The notes: generated from the letters alone by a model not told the origin. 64,000 nt of DNA from Verrucomicrobiaceae bacterium (GCA_947466075.1 CANIBP010000004.1:1-64000); one strand, 5' to 3'. Positions 42,569-53,174 are shown, numbered from the stretch's first letter. A program made the numbers and translations.

Positions 42569-43600
42569 ATGCTCAAGAACCTCATCCTCATCGTTTGCAC
42601 CATCATCGCGCTGCCAGTTCTGGCGCATCCCGTCCCTGATAGCCCGCAATGGCTAACGTATTCCGGTGCCGAAGGCCCAGGCAAAGGCAAGCACATCGTG
42701 CTCATCACGGCCGACCAAGAATACCGCAGTGAACAGTCTATGCCCATGATGGCGAAGATCTTGAGCGCGCGTCATGGCTTCGATTGCACCGTGCTCTTCG
42801 GCGTGAATGAAAAGGGCGAGGTGGATCCCACGATGCCGGTTTATCCCGAGAAGGGAAAGGAGAGCGAGTTCAAACAGCATCACATTCCAGGGCTCGAGCA
42901 CCTCGCATCCGCTGACCTCGTCATCTTTTTCACGCGATTGCTCACGCTGCCAATGAACGAGCGCGAACTCATCGTGAAGTATATCGATTCCGGCAAACCC
43001 TTCATCGCTCTACGCACCGCCAACCACGGCTTCCACGCGCCGCTGCCCTACAAGATCAACGCCAAACAAGTCAACTGGGGCACGGATGTGCTTGGCGGAG
43101 CCTTCATGGGGCATCATGGCCGCTGGCACGCCGATTCGACACGCGGCAATATCGTCGAAGAGCAAAAAAGCCATCCCATCCTCAGTGGTGTGAGCGACAT
43201 CTGGGGAAACTCAGACGTCTATCGGACCTACAAGGAGGGAACCAGCATCCCCGCCGATTGCACCGCCCTCGTTTGGGGGCAGCCACTCATGGGCCGCAAG
43301 CACGACGATCCACCGAACACCAAACTCGAGCCTCTACCGGTAGCGTGGATCAAGACGTGGCAGACGAGCGAAGGAAAAAGTGCCCGCGTGTTTCATTCCA
43401 CGATGGGCAGCGGCACCGATCTCGAAAGTGCAGGCCTGCGTCGAATGATCATCAACGCCGCTTATTGGGGAATGGGCATGGAATCAGCCATCACACCCAC
43501 AAGCAGCGTGGACATCATTGGTGGCTACAAACCACTCGAAAGCGGCTTCAACTACAAAGAACTCGGCGTAGTGCCGCAGCCGGTGTCAGCTTTCAAGTAG
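42569..43600 (+). CDS. Exported ThuA-like protein
   Basis: A 343-residue protein with a signal peptide (about 1-19). It belongs to the ThuA-like class I glutamine-amidotransferase fold: HIVLITADQEYRSEQSMPMM at the N-terminus, ADLVIFFTRLLTLPMNE, a FIALRTANHGFHAPL turn and a C-terminal HSTMGSGTDLES segment. ThuA proteins take part in trehalose and other disaccharide use, and secreted versions are abundant in PVC bacteria. It ends 5 bp from the convergent SGNH hydrolase and is the third gene of the operon starting at 38958. Confidence 0.85.
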   Translation: MLKNLILIVCTIIALPVLAHPVPDSPQWLTYSGAEGPGKGKHIVLITADQEYRSEQSMPMMAKILSARHGFDCTVLFGVNEKGEVDPTMPVYPEKGKESEFKQHHIPGLEHLASADLVIFFTRLLTLPMNERELIVKYIDSGKPFIALRTANHGFHAPLPYKINAKQVNWGTDVLGGAFMGHHGRWHADSTRGNIVEEQKSHPILSGVSDIWGNSDVYRTYKEGTSIPADCTALVWGQPLMGRKHDDPPNTKLEPLPVAWIKTWQTSEGKSARVFHSTMGSGTDLESAGLRRMIINAAYWGMGMESAITPTSSVDIIGGYKPLESGFNYKELGVVPQPVSAFK

Positions 43601-43605
43601 CCAAT

Positions 43606-44340
43606 TTATTTCGCCGCCGCAGCAGCCGTGACAAAGGGTTTCAAAGCGGCAGCGAGCAGTTTGTAGCCCTCGGCATTGAAGTGAAGCATGTCCTCGACAA
43701 ACAACTCGGGGCGCACTTTGCCTTCTTTGTCGAGGCTGAGCGTGCGGGTGTCGATATACGTGATGCCAGTCTGTTCCTTCGCCCAAGCGACGATCATGTC
43801 GTTGAGCTTGTTGCCTTCATCGATCTGTTTGAGACGTTTGATCGTCGGGCTGAGGCCGATGTAATAGATCGGGATGTTTGGGAGACGCTCGCGCATTTTC
43901 GCCACGAAGGTTTTGAAGTCGTTGAAGACATCTTCGGCAGGCCAGCCCGCATTGATGTCATTGCCGCCAGCCCGCAGGAAAATAGCCTTCGGCGCATACG
44001 GAAAGATCATGCGATCGGCATAAAAAGTAGTGTCCTTGATCTGATTGCCGCCGAAACCGCGATTCAGCACCGGCATGCCCGCAAAATCCTCCGCGAGTGT
44101 CTTCCAGCGCACGATGGTCGAGGAGCCAACAAATAGAATACTACCCTTCGCTGGCGGCGACTCCTTGTCGGCAGCTTCGAAGGTCGAGATGTTCTTCTCC
44201 CACTTCTTATAATCATGCGTCGTGGGCTTCGGTTTCGGCCAGACATCCGGCACCGCAGGTTTTTTCGGCTCCGCATGGAGTGCAACAGGCAACGTTAGGA
44301 AAACAACGGCAAGGATACGAAGGGCAGTGGAGCGAATCAT
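43606..44340 (-). CDS. Secreted SGNH/GDSL hydrolase
   Basis: A 244-residue exported esterase-like protein with a signal peptide (about 1-23). The SGNH blocks are present: FVGSST with Ser74 as the likely nucleophile (GSS in place of GDS), GFGG at 96-99, GGND with Asn127, and Asp217/His220 in DMLHFN. It should remove acyl groups such as acetate from carbohydrates. The C-terminus is an Ala-rich tail. It is divergent from the sulfatase at 44476, whose promoter-like element lies between them. Confidence 0.87.
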   Translation of the reverse strand: MIRSTALRILAVVFLTLPVALHAEPKKPAVPDVWPKPKPTTHDYKKWEKNISTFEAADKESPPAKGSILFVGSSTIVRWKTLAEDFAGMPVLNRGFGGNQIKDTTFYADRMIFPYAPKAIFLRAGGNDINAGWPAEDVFNDFKTFVAKMRERLPNIPIYYIGLSPTIKRLKQIDEGNKLNDMIVAWAKEQTGITYIDTRTLSLDKEGKVRPELFVEDMLHFNAEGYKLLAAALKPFVTAAAAAK

Positions 44341-44410
44341 GGTAGGCGGTTGAAACGTCGGGCCACTACGCGTATTTCAAAGAGCTTTGCTTGTTGTGAG
44401 AAACGACATT

Positions 44411-44475
44411 CTGCGGAATCCGACACAGTATTTGCTGAGATGTCGGTGTAAGCGCTGCGTTTCACCCACTGCACC
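44411..44475 (+). promoter_or_regulatory. Shared sulfatase-upstream element, copy C (sigma-54-like)
   Basis: Begins CTGCGGAATCCGACACA and continues GTATTTGCTGAGATG, then CTGCGTTTCAC before the ATG at 44476. The G of CCGACAC (44422) and the G of TTTGCT (44434) are 12 bases apart. It lies in a divergent gap where a promoter is expected and matches the copies at 5876 and 25742. Confidence 0.5.
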
Positions 44476-46365
44476 ATGAAGTCCTTCGCCATCATCCTCT
44501 TCTCACTCGGCTCCTCGCTCTTTGCCGCAGCACAACCAAACGTGATCGTCATCCTCGCTGATGATCTCGGCTGGAGTGACACGACGCTGTATGGCAATAC
44601 AGCGTATTACCAGACGCCGAATGTCGCACAGCTCGCGCAGCGTGGCATGACCTTCACTCGGGCGTATTCGGCCAGTCCATTATGCTCGCCGACGCGGTCG
44701 GCTTTGCTGACGGGTCAAAGTCCGGCACGCACAGGCATCACGGTGCCGAACTGCCATGTGCCGCAGGTGGTGTTGCAAGCGACGACGGGCAAAAAGGCAC
44801 CGCCAGATCAAAAGGCTATCATGCCTGATCCGGTCACGCGTTTGAAGACGGAGTATCGAACCATCGCCGAGACGATGAAGGACGCAGGTTATGCCACGGC
44901 GCATTTTGGAAAGTGGCACCTTGGCCCAGAGCCGTATTCGCCGCTGCAGCAGGGTTTTGATGTCGATCTCCCGCATACGCCGGGCCCAGGGCCAGCGGGC
45001 ACGTATGTGGCACCGTGGAAGTTTCCGAACTTCAAAGAGAAGTCGCCCGGCGAGCACATCGAGGACCGCATGGCAGCGGAGGCAGTGGCGTGGATGGAGC
45101 AGCAGAAGGACAAGCCTTTCTACATGAACTACTGGATGTTCAGCGTGCATGCGCCCTTCGATGCAAAGAAGGCGAACATTGAAAAGCATCGCGGCCGCAT
45201 TGATCCGAAAGATGCGCAACGTAGCCCGACCTACGCGGCTATGATTCAGAGCATGGACGAAGCCATAGGCACGCTCCTCGATGCGCTGGATCGTCTGAAA
45301 CTCGCGGACAACACGATCATCATCTTCACGGCCGATAATGGCGGAAACATGTACAACGAGGTCGATGGCACAACGCCAACGAGCAACCGCCCACTGCGCG
45401 GTGGTAAGGCGACGATGTTTGAAGGCGGCACGCGAGTCCCCGGAGTCATCGTCTGGCCCGGAGTCGCCGCCGCAGGCAGTCGCAGTGACGCGATCATCCA
45501 AAGCGAGGATTACTATCCCACGCTGCTCGCAGGTCTCGCTTTGAAACCCGCCGAAGGCCAAAGATTCGATGGCACGAGCATCCTTCCCGCACTGAAAGGC
45601 GATGCGCTTGCCGACAAAGCTGTCTTCCAATATTTCCCGCACAATCCTGGCGTGCCGGATTGGCTTCTGCCTGCTGTTTCCGTGCATCGCGGTGATTGGA
45701 AGCTCATCCGCATCTTCCACGGCGGTGAGAAAGGCGCGCATCGCCACCTGCTTTTCAATCTGCGCGATGATCTCGGCGAAAAGAACAACCTCGCCACACA
45801 GAAGCCGGAACTTGTAAGTGAACTCGACGCCATGATCGAAAAATTCCTCGCCGACACAAAGGCCGTCGTGCCTGTGCCGAACCCCACGTTTGATCTGTCG
45901 AAGTATCATCCCGAACTCGAAGGCAAGCAGCAACCGAAGGCCAAAGCCAAAGCGCCTGCGAAAGGCAAGGACGATGGCGATCCTGCGCTGCAAGGTTGGA
46001 AGGCTCGTGACTGCAAGGCATCCGTGAAAGACGGCATCCTACGCATCACCAACATCGGCGACGCGTGCTTTCTCGGCTTCTCCGCCGCCAAACACAGCGG
46101 TCCGACTACCGTGAAGTTTCGCATCAAAGCCAAAGCCGGCACCAGTCATTTCGATTGGCTTGCCAATGGGACTGAAGGCAAAGCCCACCGCGCCGATTTC
46201 ACCCTCAAAAGTGGCGACTGGGAAGAAATGGTCATCGAACTCCCCGCTCAAGGTCCGCTCGGCATTGTGCGGCTTTATTTGCCCATGCAGGAGTCAGCAA
46301 TTGAGATCGACTGGATCGAACTCATTTCCAAGAGCGGTGGTAAGCCGACACGTACGGCATTCTGA
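44476..46365 (+). CDS. Secreted sulfatase (CSPTR type) with C-terminal beta domain
   Basis: A 629-residue S1 sulfatase with a signal peptide (about 1-19). Motifs are [30 protein letters not shown], formylglycine Cys70 in [13 protein letters not shown], and [12 protein letters not shown]. The core ends near 480. A Lys/Ala/Pro-rich linker ([15 protein letters not shown]) leads to a ~120-residue beta-sandwich-like module ([22 protein letters not shown]) related to the one on the sulfatase at 25807. It may anchor the enzyme to polysaccharide. The shared upstream element precedes it, and a PhoD-like phosphatase gene follows by 45 bp. Confidence 0.92.
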   Translation: MKSFAIILFSLGSSLFAAAQPNVIVILADDLGWSDTTLYGNTAYYQTPNVAQLAQRGMTFTRAYSASPLCSPTRSALLTGQSPARTGITVPNCHVPQVVLQATTGKKAPPDQKAIMPDPVTRLKTEYRTIAETMKDAGYATAHFGKWHLGPEPYSPLQQGFDVDLPHTPGPGPAGTYVAPWKFPNFKEKSPGEHIEDRMAAEAVAWMEQQKDKPFYMNYWMFSVHAPFDAKKANIEKHRGRIDPKDAQRSPTYAAMIQSMDEAIGTLLDALDRLKLADNTIIIFTADNGGNMYNEVDGTTPTSNRPLRGGKATMFEGGTRVPGVIVWPGVAAAGSRSDAIIQSEDYYPTLLAGLALKPAEGQRFDGTSILPALKGDALADKAVFQYFPHNPGVPDWLLPAVSVHRGDWKLIRIFHGGEKGAHRHLLFNLRDDLGEKNNLATQKPELVSELDAMIEKFLADTKAVVPVPNPTFDLSKYHPELEGKQQPKAKAKAPAKGKDDGDPALQGWKARDCKASVKDGILRITNIGDACFLGFSAAKHSGPTTVKFRIKAKAGTSHFDWLANGTEGKAHRADFTLKSGDWEEMVIELPAQGPLGIVRLYLPMQESAIEIDWIELISKSGGKPTRTAF

Positions 46366-46410
46366 TTAATTAGCCGAAAAAGCAGAGGATTCGGTGCGTT
46401 CCCAACGTGC

Positions 46411-48759
46411 ATGACATCGAAAATCACTCGTCGCACTAGTTTTAAACTCATCACTGCTGGAACACTCGCAGGCATCGCGGGCCGGCAGGCGTCTGTTGCT
46501 GCCGCTGAATCGGTAGCGACGGATTGGGCTAAAACACATGATCGGGTGTTTCTCGGTGGCGAGTTTTGGGCGAACCCGATGGAAGACTGGCGCGTGAGTG
46601 AAGGTGGTGCGGAGTGCCTGAATGCTGGTGCAGGCCGCAGTGTGCATTCGCTGACACATCAGATTGCCAAGAAAGGTGCTTTCACGATGTCGGTCACGCT
46701 CACTCGGCTGGAGGTGAAAAACATGGATGGCGGCGCGGGCTTCCGGATTGGCATCCGCAGTGAGCTCAATGAACACCGCAGCAATTGTTTTGTGCTCAAA
46801 GGCTTCGACGCGGCTTGGAAGGGCGATCAGCTCCTGCTCGGCACCCAAACTACGGCGCTCCCAGATGGGTCTAAGCTCGAGAAAATCCGCCTCACGCTCA
46901 AAGGCACTCCTGAAGGTGAAAAGTGCTCGCTGACACTCACTGCGACGAATCCTGAAAGCGGCCAAGAACTCGCCGCGCTCACTGAGTCCGTCTCGGCTGA
47001 AGTGCTGCTCGGCAATGTCTCGCTAGCGAACAATTTTAATGCCGGAGCGGCTGGCGCTGCCAAGAAAAAAGGCAAGGGCAAGGAAGCTGCCAATGTGGGG
47101 GGTGGCCGCTATCGTTTTCACAATTGGACGCTCGAAGGTGATGCTTTCGCAGTCTCACCCCAGCAAAAGTTTGGCCCCATTTTGTGGTCAATGTATTCGC
47201 TGAGTGACTCGCGCAATGCGGAAGGCTTCGTCATGAAAATCAGCGCTCTCACCGGTCCCATGGGCGTGCAGGACAATCAAGAAGTCGAGCTACACGTCCA
47301 ACAAAACGGAGCTTGGAAATCGCTCGGCACGGCCAAGCTCGATCCTGATGCCTGGGTGGCCACTTTCCGTGTTCCGAACTGGGACGCGAAGACGGCCACT
47401 CCCTACAAGCTCGTGTATCGCGAGAAACACAAAGATGGCAGTGAAACACCGAACGAGTGGACCGGCACCATCAAGGCCAATCCTGAAGGCCGCCCCTTGC
47501 GCATGGCCGCTCTCACTTGCCAAAACGACTACGGCTTCCCCTACGCGCCGGTGGCTGAAAATCTGGTGAAGCTCGATCCTGATCTCGTCTTCTTTTCAGG
47601 CGATCAGATTTATGAGAACCACGGCGGCTTCGGTCTCATCCGTGAACCTGCTGAGCTGGCGATCCTCAATTACCTGCGCAAATTTTATCAGCACGGCTGG
47701 GCTTTCCGCGAAGTGATGCGCAATGCGCCAACGCTTTGTCTGCCTGATGATCATGACGTTTTCCAAGGCAACATCTGGGGCGAGGGCGGCAAGAAAATGG
47801 ACGTCGGTGACAGCGGTGCTTCCTCCAAAGGTGGCTACATCGAACCTGCGCGCATGGTGAATGCCGTGCACAAAACCAATGTCGCGCATCACCCCGACGC
47901 CTTTGATCCGAAGCCGCTCTTGCAGGACATCAGCGTCTATTTTGGCGACATGGTTTATGGCGGTGTCAGCTTTGCCATCATCGCGGATCGTCAGTGGAAA
48001 AGTGGACCCGAGCACGTCGAGACGGGCAGTGGCCGTGCTGATCACGTTCACGATATCAACTTTGACACCATCGCCCTCGATAAACCCGGTCTCGTGATGC
48101 TGGGCGAACGCCAAGAGGCCTTCCTCAAAAAATGGTCGGAAGATTGGCGTGGGCACAAGCTCAAGGCACTGCTCAGTGCAACGGTCTTCATCAATGCCGC
48201 AACCCATCACGGCAGCGAAGATGGCTATCTGAAAGCGGATCTCGACTCCGGTGGCTGGCCGCAGACACCACGCAATCGCGCGATCGACATTCTGCGGCCT
48301 TCGATGGCTCTGCACATCAATGGTGACCAGCATTTGACCACACTCGCTCAGTACGGCGTGGACAAGCAACGCGATAGCAATTGGTCTTTCTGCACGCCTG
48401 CCATCTCCGCTGGTTACCCGCGCTGGTGGCGGCCTGATGAGATGAAGATGCCGCACACCCATCGGCCCATACATGGACAGGAAAACACCGGCGAATATCT
48501 CGATGGCCTCGGCAACAAAGCCTACATCTACGCCGTCGGAAATCCTCAAGTCGGCAAAGCCCCGAATCGCTATGACAAAGCTCACGAAAAGGCCAGCGGC
48601 TTCGGCTTCATCACCTTCGACACGGACAAGAAGACTTACTTCATCGAGTCCTTCCGCTTCCTCATCGACGCCACCGACGGCAAACCGACCAATCAATTCC
48701 CCGGCTGGCCCGTGACCATCCATCAAAAGGAAAATCGCGGTGAAAACATCCTCGGATGA
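46411..48759 (+). CDS. PhoD-like metallophosphatase with N-terminal beta domain (Tat exported)
   Basis: A 782-residue protein with a twin-arginine signal (ITRRTSFKL at 5-13). Residues ~35-240 form a concanavalin/LamG-like beta domain, followed by a Lys/Gly linker (KKKGKGK) and an Ig-like segment. The PhoD-type phosphatase domain starts near 365: the metal sites are Asp398 in [19 protein letters not shown], and His635/Asp639/His641 in HINGDQH. PhoD enzymes are calcium/iron phosphodiesterases and phosphomonoesterases. Placement between sulfatases suggests removal of phosphate, or a related ester, from the same polymer. The N-terminal extension is longer than in classical PhoD. Confidence 0.85.
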   Translation: MTSKITRRTSFKLITAGTLAGIAGRQASVAAAESVATDWAKTHDRVFLGGEFWANPMEDWRVSEGGAECLNAGAGRSVHSLTHQIAKKGAFTMSVTLTRLEVKNMDGGAGFRIGIRSELNEHRSNCFVLKGFDAAWKGDQLLLGTQTTALPDGSKLEKIRLTLKGTPEGEKCSLTLTATNPESGQELAALTESVSAEVLLGNVSLANNFNAGAAGAAKKKGKGKEAANVGGGRYRFHNWTLEGDAFAVSPQQKFGPILWSMYSLSDSRNAEGFVMKISALTGPMGVQDNQEVELHVQQNGAWKSLGTAKLDPDAWVATFRVPNWDAKTATPYKLVYREKHKDGSETPNEWTGTIKANPEGRPLRMAALTCQNDYGFPYAPVAENLVKLDPDLVFFSGDQIYENHGGFGLIREPAELAILNYLRKFYQHGWAFREVMRNAPTLCLPDDHDVFQGNIWGEGGKKMDVGDSGASSKGGYIEPARMVNAVHKTNVAHHPDAFDPKPLLQDISVYFGDMVYGGVSFAIIADRQWKSGPEHVETGSGRADHVHDINFDTIALDKPGLVMLGERQEAFLKKWSEDWRGHKLKALLSATVFINAATHHGSEDGYLKADLDSGGWPQTPRNRAIDILRPSMALHINGDQHLTTLAQYGVDKQRDSNWSFCTPAISAGYPRWWRPDEMKMPHTHRPIHGQENTGEYLDGLGNKAYIYAVGNPQVGKAPNRYDKAHEKASGFGFITFDTDKKTYFIESFRFLIDATDGKPTNQFPGWPVTIHQKENRGENILG

Positions 48760-48851
48760 GTGCAGCGCATGATTCTGGCCTGCAATGATCGTTTGTGGCC
48801 ATTCCGCAACCTGCTGTAAGCCGCGCGTGTTGCTTTCGTTACCCACAGCGC

Positions 48852-50261
48852 ATGAAACGCGCCCACTCCTTGTTACTGCTGCTGATCTCGATCTTCAGCC
48901 TTCAATCACACGCCATCGGGGCGGAGCAACGTCCCAATGTCGTCCTCATCATGGCGGACGATCAGGGCTGGGGCGACACGGGTTACAATGGTCATCCCGA
49001 ACTCAAGACGCCAAATCTTGATTCACTGGCGAAGAGTGGCGTGAGGCTAAATCGCTTCTACACCGCGCACTTCAATTGCTCGCCAACAAGGGCCAGCATC
49101 ATGACCGGACGGCATCCGCATCGCATGGGCACCTTCAATCCAGGATCGCCGATCCGTGCTCAGGAACTCACGGTGGCCAAGGTTTTGCAGACAGCGGGCT
49201 ATGCGACGGGGCATTTCGGCAAATGGCATCTCAACGGCAAAAATGGCGACAAAAACACCACCACGATGCCAGGTCGCGCCATTCTCGCAGATGATCCACT
49301 CTCGCCTGGCAAGCTCGGCTTTGATGAATGGGTCTCGGCGGACAATTTCTTCGACCTCGATCCTGTTTTGGGTCGCAATGGAGTGCCGGAGAAATTCACC
49401 GGCGATAGCTCCGATGTCACCACCGACGAGGCTTTGAAGTTCATCAAGAAGCAAGCCACCGCAGGCAAACCATTCCTCACCGTGGTGTGGTTTGGCTCGC
49501 CGCATGTGCCACACATCGCACAGCCAGCGGATAAAGCGCTCTACAGTAAATTGTCGGAGGCTGAACAAAACTACTTTGGCGAAATCACGGCTGTGGATCG
49601 CAGTGTCGGCAGACTGCGCGCTGCTTTGCGGGAGCTGAACGTGGCCGATAACACCCTGCTCTGGTATAACAGCGACAACGGCGGCCATGAAGGCCCGAAG
49701 TCCACCGGCAACCTGCGTGGTCAAAAAGGCCAGCTCTGGGAAGGCGGCGTGCGCGTGCCGGGCATCGTCGAATGGCCTGCCCGCATCGCCAAACCTTTCA
49801 TCAGCGATGCACCGTGCTCCACGCTCGACATTTTTCCCACCGTGCTCGAAGCCACCGGTGCCGTCGCCCAAAATCAAATCCAGCCGATGGATGGCATCAG
49901 CCTCATGCCGCTGCTGGATCACAAGACCGAGAGCCGCAGCAAAGCGATTCCCTTTTGGAGCAATGCCCGTGAGCACAACAGCCACGCAGCGCTGCTCGAC
50001 TGGCCCTACAAACTGCACCTCAACCCCATCGGAACGAAGGGCAAGAAAGCGGATCCTAATGCTGCAGCCTTGCTCTACGACGTGTCCAAAGATCCAGCAG
50101 AAACCACCGACCTAGCCGCTCAAGAACCCGAACGCGTGGCCAAGATGACCGCCGCGCTCGAAACCTGGAAAACCTCCGTCGAGAAAAGTCTCAGCGGTGC
50201 CGATTACGGCTCCCAGGGTGCCGGAATCCTCCCAGTGAAGAAGAAAAAGAAACAACCATGA
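48852..50261 (+). CDS. Secreted sulfatase (CSPTR type), first of a coupled pair
   Basis: A 469-residue S1 sulfatase. I chose the ATG at 48852, which starts the signal peptide (about 1-24). Motifs are NVVLIMADDQGWGDTGYNG, TPNLDSLAKSG, formylglycine Cys76 in CSPTR followed by ASIMTGR, GKWHLNG and YNSDNGGHEGPKS. The C-terminus is Lys-rich (KKKKKQP). Its stop overlaps the next sulfatase start as ATGA, so the two enzymes are made together and may act in sequence on one substrate. Confidence 0.92.
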   Translation: MKRAHSLLLLLISIFSLQSHAIGAEQRPNVVLIMADDQGWGDTGYNGHPELKTPNLDSLAKSGVRLNRFYTAHFNCSPTRASIMTGRHPHRMGTFNPGSPIRAQELTVAKVLQTAGYATGHFGKWHLNGKNGDKNTTTMPGRAILADDPLSPGKLGFDEWVSADNFFDLDPVLGRNGVPEKFTGDSSDVTTDEALKFIKKQATAGKPFLTVVWFGSPHVPHIAQPADKALYSKLSEAEQNYFGEITAVDRSVGRLRAALRELNVADNTLLWYNSDNGGHEGPKSTGNLRGQKGQLWEGGVRVPGIVEWPARIAKPFISDAPCSTLDIFPTVLEATGAVAQNQIQPMDGISLMPLLDHKTESRSKAIPFWSNAREHNSHAALLDWPYKLHLNPIGTKGKKADPNAAALLYDVSKDPAETTDLAAQEPERVAKMTAALETWKTSVEKSLSGADYGSQGAGILPVKKKKKQP

Positions 50262-51637
50262 AACGCAGCCTCACACTTTTCGCTCTTGCGGCACTTTCTC
50301 TCAGCCACTCAAGCGCAGCAGACGCCAAACCCAACATCGTCTATTTCTTGGTCGATGACTTGGGCTATGCCGACTGCGGCTTCAATGGTGGCAAAGACAT
50401 TCGCACGCCGAACATCGACAAGTTGGCCAAGGAAGGTGCCGTGTTGAAATCTTACTACGTGCAGCCTGTGTGTTCACCCACACGCTCGGCGCTGATGACA
50501 GGTCGTTATGCCATCCACACCGGCGTTTATAATGTCGTCAGACCCGGCGCACCGTGGGGCCTGCCTTTGGCCGAGCGCTTGCTGCCTCAGGCACTGAAGG
50601 AAGTCGGCTACACCACCGCCATCTGTGGCAAATGGCACCTCGGTGAGTTTCAATCCGACTACACGCCCACGCATCGTGGCTTCGATCATCAGTATGGTCA
50701 TTACTTTGGCGCGCTGGATTACTTCAAGCACGACCGCGATGGCAAAATGGATTGGTATCGCGATGACAAGCCGCTCGTCGAAGAAGGCTACACGACCCAT
50801 CTCGTGTCGAAGGAGGCATGTCGCATTGTCCGCGAACAAGCCGCCGATAAGCCGCTGTTTCTCTACGTTCCCTTCAACGGCATCCATTCTCCTCATCAAG
50901 TGCCCGACAGCTACACGGAACCCTACAAGGCTTTGCCAAAGCTCCGCCAAACCATCGCTGGCATGTTATCAGCCGTCGATGAAGCCATCGGCCAAATCAC
51001 CGCTGCGCTTGATGAAAAAGGCCTGCGCCAAAACACACTCATCATTTTCTCCAGTGACAACGGTGGCCCTGGCCCAGGAACCGCGACCATAAACACGCCG
51101 CTGCGTGCTGGCAAAGCCACCATCTACGAAGGCGGCATCCGCGTCGCTTCCTTTGCCACATGGCCCGGCAAAATCCCCGCAGGCATCAACATTGATGAAC
51201 CCATGCACGCCGTGGATTGGTTTCCGACCTTGGTGAAACTCACCGGTGCCCCCGCTGAACAAAAACTCGCACCCGACGGCCTCGACATCTGGCCCGTACT
51301 CACCCAAGGAGCAAAATCACCCCACGAAGCCCTGCTCCTTCCCGGCATGGCCCCCGACAAAATGGCGCTGCGCATGGGCGACTGGAAACTCCTGCTCAAT
51401 CCCTCCGACAAAGACGCCGAAGAAGCCAAAGCCAGCGAAAAATCCTCCGGCAAAATGGAGCTCTACAACCTCGCCTCTGACATCGCCGAAAAGAACAACC
51501 TCGCCACCACTCAGCCCGAGAAATTAGCCGAAATGCGCACCCGCCTCGATGCCCTCATCAAGGACGCAGTGCCAGCCGGAGGAACCACCGAAGGCACTCC
51601 AGCGAAGAAAGCCAAAAAGGGCAAAGGGAAGAAGTGA
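50258..51637 (+). CDS. Secreted sulfatase (CSPTR type), second of a coupled pair
   Basis: A 459-residue S1 sulfatase with a signal peptide (about 1-21). Motifs are NIVYFLVDDLGYADCGFNGG, TPNIDKLAKEG, formylglycine Cys72 in CSPTR, GKWHLGEF and FSSDNGGPGPGTATIN. Segments RGFDHQYGHYFGALDYFKH and MHAVDWFPT resemble arylsulfatase B / N-acetylgalactosamine-4-sulfatase types. The tail is basic (AKKAKKGKGKK). It overlaps the preceding sulfatase by 4 bp. The sequence ahead of the tail, GGTTEGT, is echoed in the possible remnant near 63430. Confidence 0.92.
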   Translation: MKRSLTLFALAALSLSHSSAADAKPNIVYFLVDDLGYADCGFNGGKDIRTPNIDKLAKEGAVLKSYYVQPVCSPTRSALMTGRYAIHTGVYNVVRPGAPWGLPLAERLLPQALKEVGYTTAICGKWHLGEFQSDYTPTHRGFDHQYGHYFGALDYFKHDRDGKMDWYRDDKPLVEEGYTTHLVSKEACRIVREQAADKPLFLYVPFNGIHSPHQVPDSYTEPYKALPKLRQTIAGMLSAVDEAIGQITAALDEKGLRQNTLIIFSSDNGGPGPGTATINTPLRAGKATIYEGGIRVASFATWPGKIPAGINIDEPMHAVDWFPTLVKLTGAPAEQKLAPDGLDIWPVLTQGAKSPHEALLLPGMAPDKMALRMGDWKLLLNPSDKDAEEAKASEKSSGKMELYNLASDIAEKNNLATTQPEKLAEMRTRLDALIKDAVPAGGTTEGTPAKKAKKGKGKK

Positions 51638-51711
51638 AGTCTTCCTGGCTTCAATAATGAGGCAAACTTTTTTGTTACACTCAGCCCATCTGGCGGAAAT
51701 ACTCGTCAGAT

Positions 51712-52242
51712 ATGCTCAGTGAACTCGATCAAGAGCGCTTCATGCGACTTTGGACTTCCGCTCAACCGGCGGTGGCAAATTTTGTCCATGCGCTGGTGCG
51801 GGACTTTGGCGCTGCGCGGGATGTGTTGCAGGAGACGGCACTGGTGATTTTTCGGCGGTTTGAGGAGTATGATGGCGAGCGACCTTTTGTGGCCTGGGCG
51901 CTGGGGATCGCTCGGTTTCAGGTGATGGGACTTCAGCGGGATGCGGCGCGGAGTTTGGTGGTGTTTGATGACGAGTTGCTGGAGAAGTTCACGGACTCAT
52001 GGGCAGAGCTGGCTCCCATTGTGTCGGATCGCAGCGTGGCGCTGGAATCCTGCATTGAGCGACTTGCGGGCCATGCGCGGCGACTGGTGCAGTTGCGTTA
52101 TTTTGAAGATCTCAATGCCGAACAGATCGCCCATCGACTCGGTGGTAACGGCGCATCCGTGCGCGTGACCTTGCAGCGCATCCGCGAGCAACTGCGCACC
52201 TGCATCACTCAACAAGTTCAACTCGAAGGAGGACTATCATGA
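51712..52242 (+). CDS. ECF-type sigma-70 factor (cassette 2)
   Basis: A 176-residue sigma factor of the same Rhodopirellula/Verrucomicrobium-type group as the one at 38213. Region 2: VHALVRDFGAARDVLQETAL and PFVAWALGIARFQVMGL. Region 4: LAGHARRLVQLRYFEDLNAE and VRVTLQRIREQLRTC. It overlaps the anti-sigma gene by 4 bp and heads a plus-strand operon that continues into a sulfatase. It probably switches on desulfation or polymer-use genes. Confidence 0.9.
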   Translation: MLSELDQERFMRLWTSAQPAVANFVHALVRDFGAARDVLQETALVIFRRFEEYDGERPFVAWALGIARFQVMGLQRDAARSLVVFDDELLEKFTDSWAELAPIVSDRSVALESCIERLAGHARRLVQLRYFEDLNAEQIAHRLGGNGASVRVTLQRIREQLRTCITQQVQLEGGLS

Positions 52243-53150
52243 AGGATTCCGAACAACTCATCGCCGACTATCTCGACAACGCCCTGAGCGCTGCGGATGA
52301 AGCGGAACTCAATGCTTGGCTCAAGGCTGATGCGGCCAACATGCAACGCTTCACCGAGGCGGTGATGTTTGAGCAGCAAATTCGAACCGCCGCTCAGGCC
52401 AAAGCGCAGCAACAAGCAGCGAGTGGATTTGATCAAAAGGCAGCGCCTACAAAATCACGCTGGCTTGCATGGCGTCCGCTCACCGCTGCGGCAGCAGGAA
52501 TCATGTTCGGCATGTTCTGCACGTCGGTGGTGTTTGGATTCGTGGTGCAGCAGCAAATCAAAACGCAGACCTTGTTCAGCGAGGGCTTTGAACAGACGGA
52601 CATGCCTCTGGATCGCGGTGTGCCTAGGCGGATGGAAGTTTGGGCGGGTGATCTTCAGGCTATCGACGGCACACAAGGCGACGTGCAGCCACTTGAAGGT
52701 CGGCGCATGGTGATGCTGCCGCCGGTGGAGAAGCGACAGTTCAGCTATGCTTTCCGGTTTATGGATATGGCAAAACTTCCGCCGATAGGAGCCACAGGAA
52801 CTCGTCAGATCGAAGTCACTGCTCAGTTTTATGGTGCGGCAGAAGGTGTGCAGAATCGCTTTCAGATTCGTCTCGCGGCTTTTGCCGAGGATGCCATTGG
52901 AGCGCGTGAAATATGGGTCAGGGGCAACTTGGATGAGCAGTCTCTCCTGCATGTGGCAAAGACAGTGAAAGTGCCAAAGGCTGCCCATGGCTGGACGACG
53001 GTGCGCTCGATAATCGATGTGCCTGCTGGGGCGAAGGTCGTGCTTGTCTCCCTCGCGGCGGGTGGCGCAGAAAACGAAGAGCCTAAAGTCGCGCATTATC
53101 TGGATGATGTGCAAGTCCGTCTCATCACCCACGAAGCACCGCTGCCGTAA
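52239..53150 (+). CDS. Membrane anti-sigma factor-like protein (cassette 2)
   Basis: A 303-residue single-pass membrane protein, paralogous to the one at 37296. A cytoplasmic N-terminus (DSEQLIADYLDNALSAADEA) precedes a membrane segment at about 81-103 that shares WRPLTAAAAGI and FGMFCTSVV with the paralogue. The external ~200 residues form a beta-sandwich-like domain ending AHYLDDVQV and PLP. It should hold the adjacent sigma factor at the membrane and may sense a carbohydrate or envelope signal with its outer domain. The next gene, a sulfatase, starts 24 bp later. Confidence 0.8.
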   Translation: MKDSEQLIADYLDNALSAADEAELNAWLKADAANMQRFTEAVMFEQQIRTAAQAKAQQQAASGFDQKAAPTKSRWLAWRPLTAAAAGIMFGMFCTSVVFGFVVQQQIKTQTLFSEGFEQTDMPLDRGVPRRMEVWAGDLQAIDGTQGDVQPLEGRRMVMLPPVEKRQFSYAFRFMDMAKLPPIGATGTRQIEVTAQFYGAAEGVQNRFQIRLAAFAEDAIGAREIWVRGNLDEQSLLHVAKTVKVPKAAHGWTTVRSIIDVPAGAKVVLVSLAAGGAENEEPKVAHYLDDVQVRLITHEAPLP

Positions 53151-53174
53151 ATATCCACCCGACCTCCACTCTCC

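Noticed and set aside
38747-51711. Common GGCAAA and GGAAATA boxes upstream of both ECF sigma genes (38747-38813 and 51660-51711)
   Set aside because: The spacing differs (about 14 versus 28 bases), and such short AT-rich words occur by chance.
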